From Deltaproteobacteria bacterium (GTDB lineage: Bacteria; Desulfobacterota; RBG-13-43-22), in the NCBI GenBank assembly GCA_016219225.1, contig JACRBX010000155.1, positions 1 through 53,704 on the forward strand: a stretch of 53,704 nt of DNA, given 5' to 3'. The position numbers and the translations under genes were made by a program. Positions 31,426 to 40,098 of the stretch are shown here, piece by piece. The notes under the pieces were generated by a model, which made no database searches, had not been told where the DNA came from, and was given only the letters and a program-made list of their open reading frames with translations. Numbering within the stretch: position 1 is the first letter of the stretch; each line of letters begins with the position of its first letter.

Positions 31426-32736
31426 GTGAATATTTGTGTTATCGGAGTGGGCTATGTGGGATTGGTTACCGGGGCCTGTTTTGCGGAGTTCGGGATACGG
31501 GTAACTTGCGTGGACAACGACCAGGAAAAGATCAAACGTCTTAAACATGGGAAGATCCCCATTTATGAGCCCGGTCTGGAAGAAATGGTTGCCAAGAATG
31601 TAAAAGAGAATCGCCTTTCTTTTACCGGTAATTTGGAAGAAGGGGTCAGACAGTCTTTGGTTATCTTTATCGCCGTAGGCACCCCTTCCGATTCGCAGGG
31701 GAAAGCGGATTTGCGTTACGTCAAAGAAGTGGCCCAGGCCATCGGCCGGACCATGGACGGCTATAAATTGATTGTGACCAAGAGTACCGTCCCGGTGGGG
31801 ACCGGTAAGATCATCCATGGAATTATCCGCAAGAATCAAAAAGAAAAATTGCCCTTTGACATTGTGTCTAACCCGGAGTTTTTGCGGGAAGGGTCGGCCA
31901 TTGAGGATTTTTTAAGGCCCAACCGGGTGGTGATCGGGGCCGAAAGCGATCAGGCCATAGCCATCATGAAAGATCTCTACTCCCCGCTCTATCTCATTGA
32001 GACCCCTTTTGTGATTACCACGGTGGAAACGGCTGAAATGATCAAATACGCTTCCAATGCCTTTCTGGCCACCAAAATATCCTTCATCAATGAGATGGCC
32101 AATCTTTGCGAAAAAGTGGGGGCTGATGTCCACCAGGTGGCCAAGGGGATGGGTCTGGACCACCGGATCGGCGCAAAGTTTTTGCACCCCGGTCCGGGAT
32201 TCGGGGGATCTTGTTTCCCCAAAGATACTTCCGCCTTGGCGCAACTGGCCGATTCCCTCGGCTATGATTTTGAGATCGTCAAGTCGGTCATCCGGGTCAA
32301 TCAACGTCAAAAGCAGAGGATGGTCGAAAAGATCCTTCAGGCCGTCGGTCCGGTTAAAGGGAAAACCCTGGGGATTTTGGGCCTCACCTTTAAACAAAAT
32401 ACCAACGACATTCGGGAGGCCCCGGCCCTTTACATCATCAAAAAACTGGAATCTTTGGGGGCCCGGATCAGGGCCTATGATCCGGCCGGTATGGACGAAG
32501 GCCGAAAGATATTAAAGAAGGTTCTCTTCCAGGAGAACCTGTACGATGTTGGAAAGGGAGCCGATGCCTTGATCCTGGTTACAGAATGGAACCCTTTTCG
32601 GACCATTGACTGGGACAAGATGAAATCCCTGCTGAAACAACCGGTAGTCATCGATTTGAAAAATATGTATGAACCGGTCAAGATGCATCAATTAGGGTTA
32701 AGATACTATTGCGTAGGCAGACCTGCTGTTGAGTAA
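31426..32736 (+). CDS. ugd: UDP-glucose 6-dehydrogenase
   Basis: Oxidises UDP-glucose to UDP-glucuronate for surface polysaccharides. It has 436 residues with N-terminal NAD-binding GVGYVGLVTGACFA, the conserved KSTVPVGTG, catalytic C263 in GGSCFPKD, and a C-terminal UDP-binding domain with GLTFKQNTNDIREAP. The start is GTG at 31426 with a GAGGAGG site upstream. It overlaps the following DUF4416 gene by 8 bp. Confidence 0.93.
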   Translation: MNICVIGVGYVGLVTGACFAEFGIRVTCVDNDQEKIKRLKHGKIPIYEPGLEEMVAKNVKENRLSFTGNLEEGVRQSLVIFIAVGTPSDSQGKADLRYVKEVAQAIGRTMDGYKLIVTKSTVPVGTGKIIHGIIRKNQKEKLPFDIVSNPEFLREGSAIEDFLRPNRVVIGAESDQAIAIMKDLYSPLYLIETPFVITTVETAEMIKYASNAFLATKISFINEMANLCEKVGADVHQVAKGMGLDHRIGAKFLHPGPGFGGSCFPKDTSALAQLADSLGYDFEIVKSVIRVNQRQKQRMVEKILQAVGPVKGKTLGILGLTFKQNTNDIREAPALYIIKKLESLGARIRAYDPAGMDEGRKILKKVLFQENLYDVGKGADALILVTEWNPFRTIDWDKMKSLLKQPVVIDLKNMYEPVKMHQLGLRYYCVGRPAVE

Positions 32737-33268
32737 ACCTAAAGAACCTTTACCGGCGAAACTCCTTATCGCCCTCATCTATAAGGAAAGGGCAGCGGCC
32801 CAGTCCGGGTGGATGGCCATTGAAAAAACCTGGGGGGCCCTGGATTTTCTTTCCGAGGTGAGGCCCTTCGATTATACCGGCTACTATGAACAAGAGATGG
32901 GCCGTCCGTTATATCGCCGCTGGGCCACCTTCCGGGAACTGGTCCCTCAAGACCGTTTGGCGGAAATTAAATGGCAGGCCCTGGATTTGGAAAAGCAGTG
33001 GCTTTGCGACGAGAAGCGCCGGTTGAATCTCGATCCAGGGTTGTTAACGGCCGAAAGGCTGGTCCTGGCCACCGGAAAGAATTACAGCCATCGTATTTAT
33101 CTCGGAAAAGGAATCTTTGGGGATTTGACCCTGGTTTTTACTAAAGGGAGCTATCAGCCCTTGCCCTGGACCTATCCGGATTATCGAGATGAACCGTCTA
33201 TCTGGATGTTTAATAAGATCAGAGAAAAATATTTGAAAGAAATTGCGGATTGCGGAATGCGGAATTAA
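32729..33268 (+). CDS. DUF4416 family protein
   Basis: 179 residues matching DUF4416 (opening KLLIALIYKE, then FDYTGYYEQEMG, and late KGSYQPLPWTYPDYR). Function unknown; in Desulfobacterota it regularly sits beside yicC and gmk, as here. The start is a TTG overlapping the end of ugd, which suggests translational coupling. The last residues ADCGMRN are encoded by a heptad array (33243-33266). Confidence 0.85.
   Translation: MSKPKEPLPAKLLIALIYKERAAAQSGWMAIEKTWGALDFLSEVRPFDYTGYYEQEMGRPLYRRWATFRELVPQDRLAEIKWQALDLEKQWLCDEKRRLNLDPGLLTAERLVLATGKNYSHRIYLGKGIFGDLTLVFTKGSYQPLPWTYPDYRDEPSIWMFNKIREKYLKEIADCGMRN
33243..33266. repeat. Heptad array overlapping the 3' end of the DUF4416 gene
   Basis: Three units TTGCGGA, TTGCGGA and ATGCGGA that encode the last residues and run up to the stop codon. 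Confidence 0.75.
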
Positions 33269-33284
33269 AGGAATAATAAAGATT

Positions 33285-34166
33285 ATGATTAAAAGCATGA
33301 CGGGATTTGCCCAATTGGTGTTTTCGGATAAGGACCTGCAGATTACCCTGGCGGTCCGGACCTATAATAACCGTTTTTTGGATATCAATTTGAGGTTGAA
33401 TAATGCCTTTTATCCTTTAGAAGACCGGATCAAGACCTACATCGCCTCCCGAATCTCGAGAGGTCGTGTGGAGATTTCCATCCAGTTGGCCTCTCAGGAA
33501 AAAATCCGGAACGGAAACATAGGCCTTAATTGGCCCCTGGCTAGGGCCTATCACGGTTTATTGACCGAATTAAAAGAAAAGTTGAAAATTCCCGGCCCGG
33601 TAGATCTGGGCCATCTTCTTTCCCTGAAAGACGTGGTCGTTTACCAGGAGGGCGCCTTTTCCGAAGAAACCCTTTGGAAAAAACTCTCCTCCCCGTTAAA
33701 AAAGGTTTTCGATTCTCTTCAAAAAATGCGTAGCGAAGAAGGCCGGAATCTGGGCCGGGATTTGTTAGAGCGCCTTGGATCGGTTCAAAAGGTGGCTGAC
33801 CAAATCTCCCTAAAAATTCCTTTGGTCGTCGGAGCCTATCAGGGCCGCCTGAAGGATCGAATCGAGAAGCTGGCTAAAGGAGTGGAGGTGGACCCCATCC
33901 GTCTGGCCCAGGAGGTGGCTATTTTGGCCGACCGCTCGGATATTTCGGAAGAGCTGATCCGACTGGGCAGTCATATTAAACAATTTAAGGCCCTGTTTAA
34001 AGAACTGCAACCTGTGGGGAAAAAGATGGAATTCCTCCTGCAGGAAATGAACCGGGAAACAAACACCATCGGATCGAAAAGTATAGATAGCGAGATTTCC
34101 CATCACGTCGTGTCGATCAAGGCCGAACTGGAAAAATTGCGGGAACAAGTTCAGAATATTGAATAA
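33285..34166 (+). CDS. yicC: YicC family endoribonuclease
   Basis: 293 residues with the family start MIKSMTGFA, an N-terminal YicC domain (NRFLDINLR) and a C-terminal DUF1732 domain (RLAQEVAILADRSDISEE and ETNTIGSKS). YicC-type proteins have been described as endoribonucleases affecting small-RNA turnover. A longer frame begins at 33243 inside the heptad array; the ATG at 33285 fits the family. The order yicC-remA-gmk is a common operon. Confidence 0.92.
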   Translation: MIKSMTGFAQLVFSDKDLQITLAVRTYNNRFLDINLRLNNAFYPLEDRIKTYIASRISRGRVEISIQLASQEKIRNGNIGLNWPLARAYHGLLTELKEKLKIPGPVDLGHLLSLKDVVVYQEGAFSEETLWKKLSSPLKKVFDSLQKMRSEEGRNLGRDLLERLGSVQKVADQISLKIPLVVGAYQGRLKDRIEKLAKGVEVDPIRLAQEVAILADRSDISEELIRLGSHIKQFKALFKELQPVGKKMEFLLQEMNRETNTIGSKSIDSEISHHVVSIKAELEKLREQVQNIE

Positions 34167-34175
34167 GGAGAAATC

Positions 34176-34454
34176 ATGGACCCAAAATTGTTGAACATCG
34201 GTTTTGGTAATTCGGTCGTTTCGGACCGGGTAGTTGCCATATTAACCCCCACCTCTTCCCCCATGAAACGATTAAGGGAGGAGGCACGGGATGGAAAACG
34301 ATTGATCGACGCTACGCAGGGCCGGAAAACCCGCTCCATCATCGTCACCGACAGCAACCATGTGATTCTCTCGTCCAGTCTGGCCGAGACTATCGCCCAG
34401 AGGTACAGTTCCGACGGGGCCGGGAAAGAAGATGAGTCTAAAAATTCAAAATAA
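34176..34454 (+). CDS. remA: RemA-type regulator (DUF370)
   Basis: 92 residues with the DUF370 opening [18 protein letters not shown] and [23 protein letters not shown]. In Bacillus RemA is a DNA-binding matrix regulator; in proteobacteria the role is less clear. It starts 9 bp after yicC and overlaps gmk by 23 bp. Confidence 0.92.
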   Translation: MDPKLLNIGFGNSVVSDRVVAILTPTSSPMKRLREEARDGKRLIDATQGRKTRSIIVTDSNHVILSSSLAETIAQRYSSDGAGKEDESKNSK

Positions 34455-35028
34455 AAAATCCGGGAACCTTTTTATCCTTTCCGGTCCGTCAGGCGTAGGG
34501 AAGACGACTCTGAGAGAGGCCCTTCAAGCCAGAAGGCCCGGCCTCCGATTTTCTGTTTCCTGGACCACCCGTTCCCCGCGGCCGGGTGAAGTAAAGGGAC
34601 AGGATTATCGGTTTGTCTCCCAAAAACAATTTGAAACCAACCTGAAGGCTGAAGGCTTTCTGGAATGGGCCAGGGTCCATGAGGCCTACTATGGGACCCC
34701 TAAAGCCCCCATTCAACGATGGCTGGCGAAGGGTGAGGATGTTCTTCTGGATATCGATATTCAAGGGGCCAATCAGGTGAAAAAACGGATCCCCCAGGCG
34801 ATCGCCATTTTTATCCTGCCTCCTTCCTGGCTGGAATTAAAGAAACGATTAATCGATCGCCGGACCGACTCGCCCCAAACGATTCGGGTCCGGCTGAAAA
34901 ACGCTGAAAAAGAACTCCAGGCCGTGAAACGATTCGACTATGCAGTTATTAATAAAGAGATCGTTTCCTCTGTCGATACTATGGAAACCATCCTGAAAGC
35001 AGCCCGCTTCCGGGTTCAAACCCAATAA
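34432..35028 (+). CDS. gmk: Guanylate kinase
   Basis: Phosphorylates GMP to GDP. It has 198 residues with Walker A GPSGVGKT (18-25), the GMP-binding [15 protein letters not shown], and YYGTP followed by LLDIDIQGA. It lies in the yicC-remA-gmk operon; rpoZ, which often follows, is absent here. The start overlaps remA. Confidence 0.94.
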   Translation: MSLKIQNKKSGNLFILSGPSGVGKTTLREALQARRPGLRFSVSWTTRSPRPGEVKGQDYRFVSQKQFETNLKAEGFLEWARVHEAYYGTPKAPIQRWLAKGEDVLLDIDIQGANQVKKRIPQAIAIFILPPSWLELKKRLIDRRTDSPQTIRVRLKNAEKELQAVKRFDYAVINKEIVSSVDTMETILKAARFRVQTQ

Positions 35029-35093
35029 CAATATTTCTCCTTCCATGCCAGCAATGGCCCTTTAAATCCTGTCTTGAATTAAGGGGGGATATA

Positions 35094-35149
35094 GGCAATA
35101 GGCTATAGGCTATAGGCTATAGGCGAGGGGCGAGGGGCGAGGGGCGGGC
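35094..35149. repeat. Heptad repeat arrays, two unit types fused
   Basis: Eight consecutive 7-bp units: GGCAATA, three GGCTATA, three GGCGAGG and GGCGGGC. The phase is kept where the unit type changes, which shows how one unit can drift into another. Confidence 0.85.
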
Positions 35150-35191
35150 ACTGACGAAGTATGAAAATTTTCCAAACACGTGGAGTTAGCT

Positions 35192-35293
35192 CGTCATTCC
35201 GGCGAAAGCCGGAATCCAGGGCGAAAGAAAATCCGTACCCTCCTGGATGCCGGATCAGGCCTGCCCCGTACTTGATCCGGGGTCCGGCATGAC
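35192..35293. repeat. CGTCATTCC-type palindrome pair
   Basis: A CGTCATTCCGG...GGAATCCAG copy (35192-35219) and a longer inverted partner CCTGGATGCCGG...CCGGCATGACGG (35241-35293). The MITE-type ends seen elsewhere are missing. Confidence 0.65.
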
Positions 35294-35302
35294 GGAGAAG
35301 AA

Positions 35303-35334
35303 ACAAGCCTGGAAGGTAACTCCAGGCTTGTTTT
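35303..35334 (+). terminator. Rho-independent terminator
   Basis: An 11-bp perfect stem ACAAGCCTGGA/TCCAGGCTTGT with a 7-base loop, followed by TTTT on the plus strand. It probably ends the yicC-remA-gmk transcript about 275 bp after gmk. Confidence 0.75.
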
Positions 35335-35435
35335 CGTACTAAACCCTCATGCCCCTCTGGGGCACCACGAAATATGAAAATAGACCAGTCAAAGGCTTAT
35401 TTAGGCACGGGTCAGTCACAAAGCCTGACACAGGG

Positions 35436-35596
35436 ATTACGCGGATTAACCATTTAATTTCTCAAGAAAAGGGGCTTCCCTTTTCTTGAGACCAGCTTCC
35501 GCCGAAGGCGGATGTTGGCCATCCCTCTATCCAGACTTAACGGGATAGAGGGATACCCCATGGCTTTAACCGTGTAATCCGTGCCAAAATCTATTT
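35436..35596 (-). repeat. Three-hairpin mosaic element, copy 2
   Basis: The inverted counterpart of 14504-14676: hairpin Z (TCAAGAAAAGGG/CCCTTTTCTTGA, 35462-35489), hairpin Y (TCCGCC/GGCGGA, 35498-35512), hairpin X (ATCCCTCTATCC/GGATAGAGGGAT, 35521-35554), then AATCCGTGCCAAAAT. It ends just before the gspB stop. Confidence 0.7.
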
Positions 35597-35601
35597 TCTA
35601 A

Positions 35602-36324
35602 CTAAAGCCCAAAATGAAACCGGTAGCCTTGAAAGCTGAAGATAATGCCCCCGGAGACGATTTCCTCCACTTTCAATCCCGGGGATAGCTCCTGTCCTTC
35701 CTGAAGGATCCTTTCATTCACCCGGACCATCCGATTTTGCCGTTCCTGGTTATAGACATGGGCCGAGACCTTAATTTCCGGCAAGGCATTCTTCAAGCCC
35801 GAGGGGAGTTCTTCGAGGTCGTATACCTTCTCGCTCAAAGTCGGCTCTTTCTTGATCCGGGGTTGAGGCTCGACCGAGGGCTGGATGGTTGCAGGAGACT
35901 TTCCGGCCACAGGTTGAGGAATGTTCCGCGCCTCTTTCCCGGGTGCGGGTGTTGAAGGAAGGTTTTGGGTTTCCTTCCCGGTGGTCATAGCGGCAGCGGC
36001 GGGGCTGTTTTTTTTCGGCAGGTCTTCTTTGGCCTCGGCCGCCGGGTTTGGTCTGTTTTTTCCGGCCAGGACCGGCGGGGGAAGGCTGGTCGGTTGAACC
36101 GCATAGGGCCGGGCCGAAGGGGCTTTCTCTTTCGCCCGCCAGGGGGTTATCCACCAAACCATAAGCCCGGCATTGAGAAGCAGCGCAATGATGAGGAGAT
36201 AAAGCCCAATCGGCCTTTCCTTTGGTCCAGGCCCGGTTTTTTCCAAAAAGGTCAGCCTTTTCAGCGGAGCCTCCTGCTCCCGCTTCTGCTCGGCCTTTTT
36301 CAATGCCTCAAGGATATAAGACAT
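35602..36324 (-). CDS. General secretion pathway protein B-like (GspB)
   Basis: 240 residues: a short cytoplasmic start SYILEALKKAEQKR, one membrane helix (about 38-59), a long proline/alanine-rich linker and a C-terminal T2SSB-like domain (SAHVYNQERQNRMVRVN and GYRFHFGL). GspB works with GspA/ExeA to insert the type II secretion secretin through peptidoglycan. It starts 2 bp after the ExeA stop. Other type II secretion genes are not in the window. Confidence 0.85.
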   Translation of the reverse strand: MSYILEALKKAEQKREQEAPLKRLTFLEKTGPGPKERPIGLYLLIIALLLNAGLMVWWITPWRAKEKAPSARPYAVQPTSLPPPVLAGKNRPNPAAEAKEDLPKKNSPAAAAMTTGKETQNLPSTPAPGKEARNIPQPVAGKSPATIQPSVEPQPRIKKEPTLSEKVYDLEELPSGLKNALPEIKVSAHVYNQERQNRMVRVNERILQEGQELSPGLKVEEIVSGGIIFSFQGYRFHFGL

Positions 36325-36326
36325 GC

Positions 36327-37940
36327 TTAAGGGTTCCCTTTTGCCGTATAAAGGACCGGGTCCCCATTGCCGGCAGCAGCCATTAAAGGCATGATAGTCC
36401 GAGGCCCCACGATTCCGTCCGGGGTCAGGCCTATGGACAATTGGAATTTTTGTAATTGTCTTAAAACCTCACCGTCGTAAATCTGATCCTGCCCGGCCGA
36501 CACGACCCGTCCCTGGGTCAGCGTCAAATGCCGTTCGAGCCAGGCCACCATGGACCCGCGGCTTCCCGGTTTAAGGTCTTGCTGATACTCCTGAGGCACC
36601 CGCCAAAGGAGAAGATAATCCCCGGACCAGCGACCGATAATTTCTTTCAGATCAACGGTCCTGGTCTCGTTCCCGATAACAAGAGTGGCCGTTTCTCCCT
36701 GCAAGGAAGTCAAGGTAGCATAATATTCAATCTCTTTTTCATCTAAAAGCGTCAGGACCGCAGGTTTATTCATCTGCCGGAGGGTGGTGAGACTCCCTTT
36801 GCCTTTCAGGCAGCGCAGACCCTGTGCCCTAGCCTGTTCACAGATATCCCCCTTTGGATATTGGAGGTGCCATTGCCTGAAAAGGGCCAGGTAGGCCGCC
36901 TTTTTGGCGCTTTCACCCGACTGATCAGCCGGCCGCCTGAGGTCGGCCTTTCTTTGGGGGGGGCCCCCCACCTTTGGAGCAAGGGCTTGGGCGGCCGGTC
37001 GGACCGGGGTCTTGAACAAAGGCCATGATCCGTAGAGGGTATAGACGATGCCAAGGGCCGACAGGAGAACCAGGAGAAAACCAGCCAGCAGGGATTGAAA
37101 GATTACGGGACTTAGACCTCGACGGATTTTTTCACCGGTTATTTCACGGGCGGCCGTTGCCAGGGTTTTTTTATCAACCCGGTCTTTCCCCTGAACGAAG
37201 GCCCCCAGCAGGGCCCTTTCGCATATTACATTGATCAATCTCGGGACTCCACCACTCAACCGGACCAGCTTTTTTAATGTCGGGGATGGGAATAATCGGT
37301 CATGGGCCAGCCCGGATAGAGACAAACGATAATTCACATAACCGGGGATTTCTGCCCTGGAGAGGGGACCGAGGTGATACCGGGCCGTTACCCGCTGCGA
37401 AAGCTGGCGAAGCTGAGGTTGTAACAACAATTCTCTGAGTTCCGGTTGTCCGATCATGACCACCTGGAGGAGTTTATGCTCCCTGGTTTCGAGGTTGGTC
37501 AGCAAGCGGATCTGCTCGAGCACATCCGGTTTCAGGTTCTGGGCTTCTTCCAGGATGAGAACGGCCCGACGGCCTTTGGCATGGACATCAAGGAGATATT
37601 CGTTGATGCGGGTTATAAAGACCTTGATACTTTGGTTTCCTTCGGGGTAACGGATTCCGAATTCATCGCAGATCGTGGCTAACAGTTCCAGGGCAGTCAA
37701 CTTCGGGTTCAGGATAAAGGCCACCTCGATGTCTTCGGGCAAAAGTTCAATCAATCGGCGGCAGGCTGTTGTTTTACCGGTCCCGACATCACCGGTCAGC
37801 AAAACAAACCCGACATTACTTTCAATGCCATAGAGCAGATGGGCCAGGGCCTCCTGATGTCCGGCACTCATGAAAAAATAATGGGGGTCCGGAACGATGG
37901 AAAAAGGCTTTTGGGTAAGACCGAAATAATCCTCGTACAT
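36327..37940 (-). CDS. ExeA/GspA-like AAA ATPase with peptidoglycan-binding domain
   Basis: 537 residues: an AAA domain with Walker A GDVGTGKT (50-57) and Walker B AVLILEEAQNL, one membrane helix (about 280-305), a periplasmic linker with a C39-peptidase-like segment, and a C-terminal PG_binding_1 domain (LQKFQLSIGLTPDGIVGPRT). It couples ATP use to remodelling of peptidoglycan for secretin assembly. It pairs with gspB and is transcribed divergently from rlmB. Confidence 0.9.
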   Translation of the reverse strand: MYEDYFGLTQKPFSIVPDPHYFFMSAGHQEALAHLLYGIESNVGFVLLTGDVGTGKTTACRRLIELLPEDIEVAFILNPKLTALELLATICDEFGIRYPEGNQSIKVFITRINEYLLDVHAKGRRAVLILEEAQNLKPDVLEQIRLLTNLETREHKLLQVVMIGQPELRELLLQPQLRQLSQRVTARYHLGPLSRAEIPGYVNYRLSLSGLAHDRLFPSPTLKKLVRLSGGVPRLINVICERALLGAFVQGKDRVDKKTLATAAREITGEKIRRGLSPVIFQSLLAGFLLVLLSALGIVYTLYGSWPLFKTPVRPAAQALAPKVGGPPQRKADLRRPADQSGESAKKAAYLALFRQWHLQYPKGDICEQARAQGLRCLKGKGSLTTLRQMNKPAVLTLLDEKEIEYYATLTSLQGETATLVIGNETRTVDLKEIIGRWSGDYLLLWRVPQEYQQDLKPGSRGSMVAWLERHLTLTQGRVVSAGQDQIYDGEVLRQLQKFQLSIGLTPDGIVGPRTIMPLMAAAGNGDPVLYTAKGNP

Positions 37941-38050
37941 CAGGACCCCATCTTCGAGCAGGATTGGCTTTGTTTTTTTCTAAGAGGCTTGCTTTTGCAT
38001 TGAAACAGTATAAAATAAGCCCGAATCGAGAGTCAAGGAGAAAGGTATTT

Positions 38051-38818
38051 ATGGCGGTATCAAAAAAAGACGATTTATCCCAATGGGTCTGGGGGAAACA
38101 AGCTGTCCTGGAAATTCTCAAGGTCCGTCCAACGAAAGTCAGAGAGGTTATCATGGGCCCGCCGGCCCAGGACCTGCTTCGAGGGGAGATATTCGCATTG
38201 TGCACCCAAGCCGGGATACCGGTGACGCTCAAAGAAAGAAAGCAGATCGACCGCCTGCTGCCGGTGCCGGCCCATCAGGCCGTGGTTGCCCGTTTAAAAA
38301 CCGTTACCCCTTTTGAATCCCTGGAAAGCCTGCTCACCCGGGTCGGCCCTGACCAAACGCCGCCTCCGGTTTTATTAGCCGTTGACCATATCCAGGATCC
38401 CCAGAATTTGGGGGCCATGATTCGAACCGCCCACTCAACCGGAGTCCAGGGGATTATTCTGCCCAAGGACCGCTCCTGTCCGATCTCGGGAACGGTCCGT
38501 AAGGCAGCGGCCGGGGCCCTGGAGCACATGCCTTTGGTCCAGGCTACCAACCTGGTCCGCTCCCTGGAGAACCTCAAAGAAAAGGGCTTCTGGGTCCTCA
38601 GCCTGGAGGCCGGTTCCCCGGTCTCGGTCTACGGCCTGGACCTCCGGGTGCCTCTGGTGGTGGTGGTGGGCGGGGAATCGAAAGGGGTCAGCCTTTTAGT
38701 AAAGAAACACTCCGATTGGCTGGCCTCCATCCCCATGCAGGGCCGTGTTTCCTCCCTGAATGCCTCCGTGGCCTGCGCTGTGGTCCTGTATGAGATCCTG
38801 CGGCAGCGTCTCGGCTGA
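38051..38818 (+). CDS. rlmB: 23S rRNA (guanosine-2'-O-)-methyltransferase, RlmB/TrmH family
   Basis: 256 residues of the SpoU/TrmH knotted methyltransferase family. An N-terminal substrate-binding domain is followed by the three SpoU motifs NLGAMIRTAHSTG, GGESKGV and SSLNASVACAVVLYE. It methylates a guanosine ribose, probably in 23S rRNA. ATG 38051 has AAGGAG upstream; the longer frame to 37964 is rejected. Confidence 0.92.
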   Translation: MAVSKKDDLSQWVWGKQAVLEILKVRPTKVREVIMGPPAQDLLRGEIFALCTQAGIPVTLKERKQIDRLLPVPAHQAVVARLKTVTPFESLESLLTRVGPDQTPPPVLLAVDHIQDPQNLGAMIRTAHSTGVQGIILPKDRSCPISGTVRKAAAGALEHMPLVQATNLVRSLENLKEKGFWVLSLEAGSPVSVYGLDLRVPLVVVVGGESKGVSLLVKKHSDWLASIPMQGRVSSLNASVACAVVLYEILRQRLG

Positions 38819-38907
38819 TCCCTATTCCGCCGAAACAAGCCGGCCGACCTTCCGGGGACGGCCAAATTCCCGGCCCCGGCCTAATTTTTTAACTCCCCTG
38901 TTAGGAC

Positions 38908-38962
38908 TTGACTTTTCACCCTGAGCGATATTAAATAACTGAAAAACGAACGAACGCTCGGA
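38908..38962 (+). promoter_or_regulatory. Promoter and TetR-type operator of the crotonase gene
   Basis: TTGACT (38908-38913), a 17-base spacer and TTAAAT (38931-38936), followed 8 bp later by AACGAACGAACGCTCGGA (38945-38962). The same arrangement, with one base difference in the operator, stands before the TetR gene at 41346-41399. Confidence 0.75.
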
Positions 38963-38991
38963 TTAAAAATGTCGATCAGGAGGCAGCGCAA

Positions 38992-39756
38992 ATGGAATTT
39001 CAAAACATCCTGTACGTCAAGCAAGGACCTATCGCCATTCTCACCCTGAACCGTCCGCCGACCAATTCGATAAACCTGGCCACTTTGCTGGACATCGATA
39101 AGGCCCTCGATGAGGTGGAGCAGGACAAGGAAGTGAGGGTGCTCATTGTAACGGGCGCCGGAGACAAAGGGTTTTCGGCCGGCTTTGATATTACCGATGC
39201 GGCCAATGCCGATAAGACCGGAGCCAAGGGGCAGGAGGTCTGGACCCGGATCGACCGATTTACCAAACCGGTTATTGCCGCTATCAACGGCTATGCCTTC
39301 GGCGGCGGCTGCGAGCTGGCCATGGCCTCGACCTTCAGGGTCATGCAGGAAAATGCCAAGATCGGCCTTACGGAACTCAATCTGGGGATTATTCCGGGTT
39401 GGGGCGGGACCCAGAGGATGCCCCGAATTTTAGGAAAGTCGAAGGCCCTGGAACTCATTCTCTTCAGCAAACGCCTGCCGGCCCAGGAGGCCCTGGCCAT
39501 CGGCTTGGTGGACCGGGTTTCCAAGGTGGGCGAATTGATGAAAGAGGTAATGGAAATGGCCGAATTCCTGGCCACCCGGCCGCCGTTAGCCGTTCGGGCT
39601 GTTTTAAAGGCCGTCAATGCCGGGATCGAGAAAGGGCTTGACGAGGGGACCAGGGTGGAATTGGAGGGTACCCAGTTGGTATCAAAATCAAGTGACGCCA
39701 TTGAAGGCTTTACGGCTTTTATGCAAAAGCGGAGGCCTGTTTTTAAAGGGGAATAA
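38992..39756 (+). CDS. Enoyl-CoA hydratase/isomerase (crotonase family)
   Basis: 254 residues with the crotonase fold. The oxyanion hole is FSAGFD (61-66) plus GYAFGGG, and both catalytic glutamates of hydratases are present as E108 (GGGCE) and E128 (TELNLG), so it is probably a true enoyl-CoA hydratase in beta-oxidation or a related acyl-CoA pathway. A perfect AGGAGG precedes the ATG. It carries its own TetR-type operator and is followed by a hydroxyacyl-CoA dehydrogenase. Confidence 0.9.
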   Translation: MEFQNILYVKQGPIAILTLNRPPTNSINLATLLDIDKALDEVEQDKEVRVLIVTGAGDKGFSAGFDITDAANADKTGAKGQEVWTRIDRFTKPVIAAINGYAFGGGCELAMASTFRVMQENAKIGLTELNLGIIPGWGGTQRMPRILGKSKALELILFSKRLPAQEALAIGLVDRVSKVGELMKEVMEMAEFLATRPPLAVRAVLKAVNAGIEKGLDEGTRVELEGTQLVSKSSDAIEGFTAFMQKRRPVFKGE

Positions 39757-39838
39757 ACAATTCTTATCCGGAAAAATCCAAGATTTCCGGATAGAGCTTA
39801 CAGCCGTCAACGATCAGGATTTAGCAAACTATTAACAA

Positions 39839-40033
39839 TGATGGTCTCGTAGAAAGTCGTCATTCCCGCGCAGGCGCGAATCCAGGGCAGGATCGGGCGA
39901 ACTGACACGTGGTCAAAAAGTCATTCCCGCGCAGGCGGGAATCCAGGACATGCATAAGTAATTAAAACCACTGGATTCCCGTTTTCACGGGAATGACGAA
40001 AATAGGAACTTCAGATTTTTTACGAATCCAGCA
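39839..40033. mobile_element. MITE-like element between crotonase and dehydrogenase genes
   Basis: The ends TGATGGTCTCGTAGAAA and, inverted, TTTTTTACGAATCCAGCA enclose three CGTCATTCCCG-type palindromes (39858-39885, 39920-39946, 39971-39998). No clear target duplication. Confidence 0.6.
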
Positions 40034-40047
40034 ATAATAAAGGTTTT

Positions 40048-40082
40048 GCTGAAAGCTAAAAACTGATGGCTGACTGCTCCCA
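40048..40082. repeat. Heptad repeat array before the dehydrogenase gene
   Basis: Five units of the type GCTGAAA/GCTGACT, ending 16 bp before the start codon. Confidence 0.65.
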
Positions 40083-40098
40083 AAGAAAGGATAATACG

